NCBI GenBank assembly: GCA_027485075.1
Contig: JAIXRT010000228.1
Location: 1 to 15,790, forward strand
DNA from: Cytophagaceae bacterium
Lineage (GTDB): Bacteria; Bacteroidota; Bacteroidia; Cytophagales; Spirosomataceae
Reading direction: 5' to 3'
DNA length: 15,790 bases
Shown: positions 7,415 through 13,962 of the stretch, in pieces
Layout of the letters: each line of letters starts with the position of its first letter
Position numbering within the stretch: position 1 is the stretch's first letter
Notes under the pieces: generated by a model
Database searches by the model: none
Told to the model about the DNA's origin: nothing
What the model saw: only the letters and a program-made list of their open reading frames with translations
Made by a program: the position numbers and the translations under genes

Positions 7415-8185
7415 ATGAAAAAAAAGAATCCACATATTTCAAATCCACTGATCGGTCTATACTCTGTATGGGCCGGTTTTTGGTTTATTGGGTGGTTCTT
7501 GGCACTATATCCATTCATGTTTCTATTACTCCAACATCGGGATACGAAACGCTACGCGCACAAACTAGTTCGACTGTGGTCCAGTTTATTCTTTGCTTTT
7601 GGATTTGTGCGTTTTGAGATTCAACGCAATCATCAATTAGATCCCAAGCAGGTTTATGTTTTCTGCTCCAATCACTTTTCATATTTGGATATTCCTGCAT
7701 TTGTAAAGATTTTGCCTAACTATTTCTCTTTTGTGGGGAAGTCGTCTATTAAAAAAGTACCCCTATTTGGTTATCTATATAGTCGGTTGAATATTTTAGT
7801 TGACCGCAAAGATCGAGCTTCACGCAGTGCTACCCTATCTAAATCGATTCGAGCATTACAATCCAATCGCAGCATCATTATTTTTCCAGAAGGGGGGATC
7901 GTTTCGAAGCAGTTCCCATTTATGGCAGGTCCTCTGAAGGATGGAGCCTTTGCGATGGCAATCCAACAACAAGTTCCCGTGCTTCCCGTTTCTTTTTTGA
8001 ATAATCATCTAATGATGGATGATGATTATTTTGCCCTCAAACCTGGGAAAATCAAAGTCATTATACATGCACCTGTCGAAACTATAGGATTGACGCAAGA
8101 GGATATGCCTGTATTACGGGAGAAGGTTTTTGAAATAATCCAAAAGCCCATATTGGATTTTCATGGAGTAGACCAACCTCGGTAA
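7415..8185 (+). CDS. PlsC-family 1-acyl-sn-glycerol-3-phosphate acyltransferase
   Basis: A 256-residue membrane-associated acyltransferase of the PlsC/LPLAT family, likely transferring an acyl chain to lysophosphatidic acid in phospholipid synthesis. Hydrophobic N-terminal segments (about residues 12-37 and a second near 50-65) would anchor it to the inner membrane. Motif I is NHFSYLD, with the catalytic pair His87 and Asp92 in HX4D spacing. Motif II is near ILVDRKDRAS, and motif III is FPEGG at residues 157-161, where most relatives read FPEGTRS. Motif IV is VPVLPVSF. ATG 7415 was chosen because the in-frame TTG at 7400 lies inside pyk. It sits between pyk and gldD, with only 3 bases to gldD, so the three are probably co-transcribed. 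The exact acyl acceptor is not shown; aminolipid or ornithine-lipid acyltransferases share these motifs. Confidence 0.85.
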   Translation: MKKKNPHISNPLIGLYSVWAGFWFIGWFLALYPFMFLLLQHRDTKRYAHKLVRLWSSLFFAFGFVRFEIQRNHQLDPKQVYVFCSNHFSYLDIPAFVKILPNYFSFVGKSSIKKVPLFGYLYSRLNILVDRKDRASRSATLSKSIRALQSNRSIIIFPEGGIVSKQFPFMAGPLKDGAFAMAIQQQVPVLPVSFLNNHLMMDDDYFALKPGKIKVIIHAPVETIGLTQEDMPVLREKVFEIIQKPILDFHGVDQPR

Positions 8186-8188
8186 ATC

Positions 8189-8791
8189 ATGCGCTATCTA
8201 CTTATTCTTTTGATTCTTTGGTCTTGTCAGGTGAATACAGAGCAAGCTAGCTCGCTTCCTCGCCCTAAGGGATTTAACCGAATTGTCATGCCACCTGCTG
8301 TTTTTCAGCCCGTAGAAAAAGGTCATCCATATCGTTTTGAAATTTCTAAGTACGCCCAAGTAATTCCTGATACTGCAGAAATAGGGAACAAAAATAAAAT
8401 CTGGAAAGCGGAGCCACATTGGATTTATATTTACTACCCACGCTGGGACGCGTTCATTCAGATTACATATAAAACTTTAGGTGGTGATCGCAAAAAAATG
8501 AATGCACTCATTAATGATTCATACGCTTTGGCCTATAAACACCAAGGTAAAGCTTCAGGCATTCAAGATTATGTTATGACTACGACGGATGGTCGAAAAG
8601 CAGGACTAATTGAATTAAATGGTGAGGTCGCTACTTCATTGCAATTTTTTACGACAGATAGTTCTAAGCATTTTCTACGTGGTGCGATCTATGTTAAAAC
8701 CGCCACCCAAAATGATTCATTAGCCCCCATCATTCAATTTTTGAAACAAGACGCGATTCATCTAGTTCAAACACTGCGCTGGCAAGATTAG
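8189..8791 (+). CDS. gldD: Gliding motility lipoprotein GldD
   Basis: A 200-residue lipoprotein. The short signal MRYLLILLILWSC contains the lipobox LWSC, with the modified cysteine at residue 13. After it come RPKGFNRIVMP, HPYRFEISKYAQV, WIYIYYPRWDAFIQITYK and, near the end, FFTTDSSKHFLRGAIYVK. This matches the order of conserved blocks I recall for GldD (PKGY-R, P-Y-FE, YP---A-I-LTYK, FY-TDS--HF--G-IYF). GldD is required for gliding and type IX secretion in Flavobacterium johnsoniae, but its biochemical role is unknown. There it lies near gldE, ssb and mutY; here it is packed between plsC (3-base gap) and priA, and no gldE is in view. Start and family are well supported. Confidence 0.85.
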   Translation: MRYLLILLILWSCQVNTEQASSLPRPKGFNRIVMPPAVFQPVEKGHPYRFEISKYAQVIPDTAEIGNKNKIWKAEPHWIYIYYPRWDAFIQITYKTLGGDRKKMNALINDSYALAYKHQGKASGIQDYVMTTTDGRKAGLIELNGEVATSLQFFTTDSSKHFLRGAIYVKTATQNDSLAPIIQFLKQDAIHLVQTLRWQD

Positions 8792-8831
8792 CTTGGCCGA
8801 CTGCCAATCTTTGCGTTTATTTGTAGCTGAC

Positions 8832-11333
8832 ATGGGAGAATCAAATTTGCTTTTTGAATCGGAAGAATCGACGGTTTTCGTTGACGCACTTCTCCCTTTA
8901 CCCATCCCACGTTTTTTTACCTACCGCGTTCCGCGCCAATGGGCACAGGTTGTTGAGTCGGGACTACGAATCGTAGTTCCTTTTGGTAGTACCAAGGTCT
9001 TAACCGCGGTCATTGTATCTGTTCATCACCAACCTCCCAAGCAGTATCAAGCCAAATATCTGTTGGAGATTTTGGATGATGCACCGCTTGTTACCGCTTC
9101 TCAAATTGCCTTGTTTCAGTGGGTGGCCAATTATTACATGTGCTATCCAGGTGAAGTTTTTCAGATAGCTTTACCCGCAGGTTTAAAAATCTCGAGTCAA
9201 TCCAAAGTACAGGTACATCCAGAATTCGATCAATTCCATGAATTGACCGAAAAGGAGCGCGTGATTGTCGAAGCAATTCAAGCAAAAGGAGCCTTAACCT
9301 ATGACGAGATCGCTCGTGTCGCCGAAGTTAAAAGCCCATATCACCACATTAAAGCATTGGTTGGCAAAGGTGCTGTCTTGATTTTTGACGAGCTCAAGGA
9401 TCGCTATACACCCAAAGTAATTCGTAAGATTCGGTTGTGTAAGGAGTGGGAGGATGTAGGCCAACTGACCGAATTGATTAAAAGTTTAGAGGATAAGACC
9501 AAGCAAATAAGTGTGTTACTTCATTATTTGCGCTTTATCCCTGTTTTACGTGATCCATCGACGAATCAGAAAGGCCTAGAAAAGGCTAGTTTTTCGCAGG
9601 CAGAATTGTCCGAGAGTTCATTACAAACTTTAATTAAAAATGGTGTTTTCGAATCCTTTGATGTGATTGTTTCGCGTTTTGGGTCAGATCTAGACGACTT
9701 TATTCCAGCTACATTTGATTTAAATGAAGCACAAACAAAGGCCTATCAATCGATTTTAGATCAATTTCAAACGAAAGATACCGTATTGTTGCATGGTATC
9801 ACAGGTAGCGGTAAGACGGAAATATATATTCGATTAATTCAAGAGGCACTAGCGAATGGTGACCAAGTTTTGTATCTGCTTCCTGAGATTGCCTTAACGA
9901 CGCAAATCGTTTCGCGCTTGAAAAAGATTTTTGGTGAGCAAGTGGGGATTTATCATTCCAAATTTTCAGATAATGAACGTGTGGAGGTTTGGAAGTCGAT
10001 TGTAGAAGGCAAATATCCATTCGTGGTCGGCGTTCGTTCTTCGGTGTTTTTACCTTTTTCACACTTAGGTCTAATCATCATCGATGAGGAGCACGAATCT
10101 TCGTTTAAACAAACGGATCCTGCGCCACGTTACCATGCCCGTGATGTCGCTATGGTGCTTGCGAATCAGCAAGGAGCTAAAGTCCTGCTAGGTTCTGCAA
10201 CGCCTTCGATTGAATCCTATTATCAAGCTAAGCAAGGCAAATATGGGTTGGTTACGTTATCGGAGCGATTTGGTAAAGCACAATTGCCTGAACTTCGTTT
10301 GTTGGATACCAAATATGCGACCCGCATGAAGCAAATGAAAGGCGGATTTTCTGTTGACCTCGTGGCTGTATTGCAATCAAACTTCGAACGCGGTAAACAA
10401 AGTTTATTATTTCAAAATAGGAGAGGGTATTCGCCTTATATCCAATGCCAAGACTGCGATTGGATTGCGGAGTGTAATCAATGTGATGTAAGTTTAACTT
10501 ATCACGCCAAAGATCAAGAATTGCGATGTCATTATTGTGGCTATCGCGAAGGATTGCTGACTCGTTGTGGTGCTTGTGGAAGTACGCAATTGAAAACGAT
10601 GGGCTATGGAACTGAGAAATTAGAGGAGGAACTACAGCTATTAATTCCGGATGCACGGATTGGTCGGATGGATTTGGATACCACACGTTCGAAAACCGCA
10701 TTTAACAGCCTTCTAAGCGAAATACAATCAGGAAACATTGATATACTTGTTGGCACACAAATGGTTGCCAAAGGACTCGATTTTGAAGGTTTATCCACCG
10801 TTGCAATTTTCGATGCGGATCGAATTATAAATTTTCCGGATTTTCGAGCTCATGAACGGGCTTTCCAATTGATTACTCAGGTGGCTGGTCGGGCAGGCCG
10901 ACGAGATGAGCAGGGTCAGGTTTATGTTCAAACGAATCAACCAAATCACCGTTTATTTGATTTTATCCAAAGGGGTGATTACGCAGCTTTATATGCGGAT
11001 GAGATTGTGGAACGAGAAGGATATCATTATCCCCCGTTTTCGCGTTTGATCAAATTGACACTGCGCCATATGGAAGCACAAGCGGTAGATCAAGCTGCGC
11101 GTCATTTGGGAAACGTGTTAAAAGAGCGTTTTGGTCATGGGAGGGTACTTGGACCTGAAAAACCGCTCATTGAGCGTATTCGGAACCAATATGCGATGGA
11201 AATCTTAATAAAATTGGAGAAGGGTGTTTCCTTGGCCAAGTTTAAAGAAAGCCTTCGAGCCTGTTTGGATGAATTACCGGGCAATAGTTTATTCAAAGGG
11301 GTTCAAGTGATCCCGGATGTAGATTGTCTTTAG
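8832..11333 (+). CDS. priA: Primosomal replication restart helicase PriA (N')
   Basis: An 833-residue 3'-5' helicase that reloads the replisome at stalled forks. The N-terminal DNA-binding region starts with VDALLPLPIPRFFTYRVP, the usual PriA opening. A winged-helix region follows. Helicase lobe 1 carries Walker A GITGSGKTE near residue 321 and the Walker B box IIDEEHESSFKQ with DEEH at residues 418-421. Paired zinc-binding cysteines span residues 539-582 (CQDCDW, CNQC, CHYC, CGAC). The second lobe has VGTQMVAKGLDF and QVAGRAGR. No key motif is missing. ATG 8832 was chosen; the in-frame TTG at 8793, two bases after the gldD stop, would add 13 residues that do not resemble the family N-terminus. 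The end overlaps the convergent nitroreductase gene by 4 bases. Confidence 0.96.
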   Translation: MGESNLLFESEESTVFVDALLPLPIPRFFTYRVPRQWAQVVESGLRIVVPFGSTKVLTAVIVSVHHQPPKQYQAKYLLEILDDAPLVTASQIALFQWVANYYMCYPGEVFQIALPAGLKISSQSKVQVHPEFDQFHELTEKERVIVEAIQAKGALTYDEIARVAEVKSPYHHIKALVGKGAVLIFDELKDRYTPKVIRKIRLCKEWEDVGQLTELIKSLEDKTKQISVLLHYLRFIPVLRDPSTNQKGLEKASFSQAELSESSLQTLIKNGVFESFDVIVSRFGSDLDDFIPATFDLNEAQTKAYQSILDQFQTKDTVLLHGITGSGKTEIYIRLIQEALANGDQVLYLLPEIALTTQIVSRLKKIFGEQVGIYHSKFSDNERVEVWKSIVEGKYPFVVGVRSSVFLPFSHLGLIIIDEEHESSFKQTDPAPRYHARDVAMVLANQQGAKVLLGSATPSIESYYQAKQGKYGLVTLSERFGKAQLPELRLLDTKYATRMKQMKGGFSVDLVAVLQSNFERGKQSLLFQNRRGYSPYIQCQDCDWIAECNQCDVSLTYHAKDQELRCHYCGYREGLLTRCGACGSTQLKTMGYGTEKLEEELQLLIPDARIGRMDLDTTRSKTAFNSLLSEIQSGNIDILVGTQMVAKGLDFEGLSTVAIFDADRIINFPDFRAHERAFQLITQVAGRAGRRDEQGQVYVQTNQPNHRLFDFIQRGDYAALYADEIVEREGYHYPPFSRLIKLTLRHMEAQAVDQAARHLGNVLKERFGHGRVLGPEKPLIERIRNQYAMEILIKLEKGVSLAKFKESLRACLDELPGNSLFKGVQVIPDVDCL

Positions 11334-12055
11334 CGTTTAAAAACGACATCTTCATAAGGTAGGCGGAAGCGTTCTCCCCAAACTCCTTCTTCAGTTCCCT
11401 TTCCTACAGAGACGATCATATTGATTTCTGCTCCGGAAGGTAATCCGAGTGCTTTCTTCACGCGTACCGCATCAAATCCTTCCATCGGACATGATTCATA
11501 CCCTTCGGCAGCAATGGATAGCATAAAGGTTTGTGCAGCTAGAGCACATGATTTATGCACAGTCACGCGTTGGTCTGCTTTCCCACCAAAACGCATAAAT
11601 GGTTTGCGAATCCCCATGAAAAAGCACATCGCCTTTCTAATGCCAGTGAAGATTCCAATTGGATCTTGACGATAAAGAAGCGGCATTAATTTACTATAAT
11701 ATTGCAAGCCTCGTTTCTCTAATTTTCCAGGCTCTTTCCCTTGCAGTGATTCCTTAATGCGGGATAAATTCCATTTGGCACGTTGAGACCATAAGTCTTG
11801 CCGTGTCACAAAAACAACGAGGTGCGCTGTATTCTTGGCTGCAGATTGACCTAAGCATAGGGCATGAAATTTTGCTTTTTCTTCCGGACTTTGAATCCAA
11901 TAGAATTCCCATAACTGCATATTGCTACTATTGGGTGAAAGGATAGCACGTTGTAGGCTTCGTTCAATTACCTCATCCGCAACTGTTACTTCTGGGTCAA
12001 AGCGTCTGTTACTGCGGCGGCGCTGAACGATGGTTTCAAATGAATCTGATAGCAT
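11330..12055 (-). CDS. Nitroreductase-family flavoprotein
   Basis: A 241-residue protein of the nitroreductase (NfsA/NfnB-like) family, FMN-dependent NAD(P)H oxidoreductases. The N-terminus has the FMN phosphate-binding stretch QRRRSNRRFDP (residues 11-21), followed by LSPNSSNMQLWEFYWI, the usual 'APS-x-N-x-QPW' block. The C-terminal part has AAEGYESCPMEGFDAVRVKK and ALGLPSGAEINMIVSVGKG, also typical. The natural substrate cannot be inferred. ATG at 12055 was chosen over an upstream in-frame ATG at 12148. The longer form would translate through the susD terminator hairpin, and its extra 31 residues do not resemble the family. The gene stands alone between convergent priA and the terminator of the susCD operon. 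Confidence 0.87.
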   Translation of the reverse strand: MLSDSFETIVQRRRSNRRFDPEVTVADEVIERSLQRAILSPNSSNMQLWEFYWIQSPEEKAKFHALCLGQSAAKNTAHLVVFVTRQDLWSQRAKWNLSRIKESLQGKEPGKLEKRGLQYYSKLMPLLYRQDPIGIFTGIRKAMCFFMGIRKPFMRFGGKADQRVTVHKSCALAAQTFMLSIAAEGYESCPMEGFDAVRVKKALGLPSGAEINMIVSVGKGTEEGVWGERFRLPYEDVVFKR

Positions 12056-12070
12056 AGGTTTAAATTTTGT

Positions 12071-12078
12071 CAAATATA
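12071..12078 (-). promoter_or_regulatory. Putative -7 promoter element of the nitroreductase gene
   Basis: On the minus strand this reads TATATTTG, an exact match to the Bacteroidota TAnnTTTG element. It ends 15 bases before the ATG at 12055, which would give a leader of only about 10 bases. A TTTG box is 24 bases further upstream (complement of 12103-12106), slightly beyond the usual 17-23 spacing, so the -33 half is uncertain. Confidence 0.4.
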
Positions 12079-12103
12079 CGGGAAATGTTGGACGCCCTAA
12101 AAC

Positions 12104-12137
12104 AAAAAAAGTCAGAACACAAGGTTCTGACTTTTTT
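12104..12137 (-). terminator. Intrinsic terminator of the susCD operon
   Basis: A perfect 8-bp stem, GTCAGAAC at 12111-12118 and GTTCTGAC at 12124-12131, with a 5-base loop. It is flanked by A7 on the left and T6 on the right, so it could stop transcripts on either strand. It lies 18 bases past the susD stop, the expected place for the end of the minus-strand susCD transcript. Confidence 0.88.
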
Positions 12138-12154
12138 GAAAAATTCAAGATAGA

Positions 12155-13930
12155 TTAATATCCGTCATTTTGTTTCAATGTAGGCTTTCCAGCTTTTTGA
12201 GAATTTAAGATCTCATCGATTGGTAGCGGGAAGAATCTATTTTTAGGAGTAAATGATTTACCAATCATATAACTTCTTTTGTTGTATGTTCTTCCTGTTA
12301 AGTCTCTACCTGCTGCACCTTCCTTAGGAATGTACATTTTGTTCAAGAAGTCTTCTGCAATTCCCCAACGAACTAAGTCGAAGAAACGGTGACCTTCCAT
12401 CGCAAACTCTAAACGGTTTTCCATGTAAACTGCATTTAATGCAAAGTCTTTACCGTTCGCTGCAAATGTACCAGCTGGATAAGGATTGATTACATTATTT
12501 ACAGATGCATCTTGAACTCTACTAGCTTTTGCACGGTTACGGATCAAGTTAACATATTCCTCAGCTTTAGCCAGGTTGTTCTCTTCTGCTTCGATTTCCG
12601 CTAACCACAAAATTACATGTGATACCTTTAGTAGACGGTAGTTATTGTTAACTGAACGACGGTTCGTCGAGTGTGTCGAACTTCCTTCATCTGCTAAGTA
12701 ATACATCCATTTTTTACCTGTGTACGGACCAGCATAGTTTTGGTCACGAATCCAAGGTGCACCTGGCATTTTACCCCAATCTAAGAAGTTTACGCCACGA
12801 CGACCTACCGTCCAATCTAAACGAGGGTCTACTGGCTGAGAAACATCTAAAACAAAGCTAGCTGAAGCGCCAACACCCTGATCGTTTGGTAAATCAACCT
12901 CATTGTAAGTATCCTCTAGACCCGCTTTGTTTTTACCAATCATTGGTAGACCTGCAGGTGTAGTTTTGAATGCATTCACCAGGTTTTGAGATGGCTGGTA
13001 AAATCCGCAACATCCACGACCTGGAGAATTGGCAGCATATGGCCAGTTCAAGTTATCTCCTTGATTACCGTTATTTCCTGTTGAACCATCGTTCACGGAG
13101 AATTGTACTTCAAAAATAGACTCAACGTTATTGTTGGTCGTATTTCTGTAGTTATCATGGTAATCAGCAACTAGTCTTCTTCCAGAGTTCTGTAAGATAT
13201 CCAGCAATAAAGGCTTCGCTAAACTATATTTCTTTTGGAACATATAGGTTTTTGCTAAATAAGCCATCGCAGCCCATTTAGTAGCTCTTCCTTTTTGTGA
13301 TTGAGTTGCAGGTAAATTTGCAGCTGCAAATTTGAAATCCTCTTCAATGTTTGGCCAAATGTCTTTATCATTTGGTACTTTCGTTGAATTTGGATCATCA
13401 CGCTTGTACGTGTTTTCATCAATGTATGGAATCATGTTCCACATCTTCTTTCCTTCGAAATGGTAGTGACCACGTAAGAAACGAGCTTCCGCAATTACTT
13501 GCGTTTTCTCCGCTTCTGTCATGTCCTTAACCTCTGGGCTTTTAGCAAGTAAGATGGCCTCATTAGCACGTGCCACACCATCATAGGTATGTTGCCACTT
13601 TCCAAGGAAATAGGTGTTTTCCGCAAACCAAGTGAATTGCTCAATAAAACTTTGCTCTGGCTGGTCACCAGCATCCGTACCTTTAACGGCATCACCAGAC
13701 GTAATTCCACCAAACACATAGTTTGAGATGGTAGATGTCCGTCCCGTATTTCCTGCACCTACACCGTCTAATAAAGAATATGCACCTACTAAGATAGCAT
13801 TTACTCCACTTTTATTAGACAGAGACGTTAGAGACGCAGCACCTTGAGGTTGAACCTCGAGGAACGACTCTGAACAAGAAAAGTTTATTCCAACTGTCGC
13901 AAACAATGCGAATATGATTAACTTTTTCAT
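12155..13930 (-). CDS. RagB/SusD family nutrient-uptake outer-membrane lipoprotein
   Basis: A 591-residue surface lipoprotein that acts as the lid and binding partner of a SusC-type TonB-dependent transporter. The lipoprotein signal MKKLIIFALFATVGINFSC has the lipidated cysteine at residue 19, followed by SESFLEVQPQG, a very common SusD start. Helical TPR-like segments occupy the N-terminal half (for example EAILLAKSPEVKD, ARFLRGHYHFEGKK). The C-terminal family block ENRLEFAMEGHRFFDLVRWG is near residues 503-522, and the end carries FFPLPIDEILNSQ. A vicinal cysteine pair sits at residues 307-308 (GRGCCGFYQ). It starts 32 bases after the susC stop in an A/T-rich gap, so the two are one transcript. 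The bound substrate is not identifiable: no glycoside hydrolase, peptidase or regulator is visible beside it. Confidence 0.93.
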   Translation of the reverse strand: MKKLIIFALFATVGINFSCSESFLEVQPQGAASLTSLSNKSGVNAILVGAYSLLDGVGAGNTGRTSTISNYVFGGITSGDAVKGTDAGDQPEQSFIEQFTWFAENTYFLGKWQHTYDGVARANEAILLAKSPEVKDMTEAEKTQVIAEARFLRGHYHFEGKKMWNMIPYIDENTYKRDDPNSTKVPNDKDIWPNIEEDFKFAAANLPATQSQKGRATKWAAMAYLAKTYMFQKKYSLAKPLLLDILQNSGRRLVADYHDNYRNTTNNNVESIFEVQFSVNDGSTGNNGNQGDNLNWPYAANSPGRGCCGFYQPSQNLVNAFKTTPAGLPMIGKNKAGLEDTYNEVDLPNDQGVGASASFVLDVSQPVDPRLDWTVGRRGVNFLDWGKMPGAPWIRDQNYAGPYTGKKWMYYLADEGSSTHSTNRRSVNNNYRLLKVSHVILWLAEIEAEENNLAKAEEYVNLIRNRAKASRVQDASVNNVINPYPAGTFAANGKDFALNAVYMENRLEFAMEGHRFFDLVRWGIAEDFLNKMYIPKEGAAGRDLTGRTYNKRSYMIGKSFTPKNRFFPLPIDEILNSQKAGKPTLKQNDGY

Positions 13931-13962
13931 TTTTTATCTGATTTATTTCAAATTATAATTAA

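Noticed and set aside
8793..8831. A 13-codon TTG-initiated extension of priA directly after gldD.
   Set aside because: The added residues do not resemble the usual PriA N-terminus and an ATG is available at 8832; not excluded, but less likely.
10252..10701. A 149-codon open frame on the minus strand inside priA.
   Set aside because: It is antisense to the helicase and zinc-binding coding sequence and its composition looks like a mirror of that frame; no family is recognisable.
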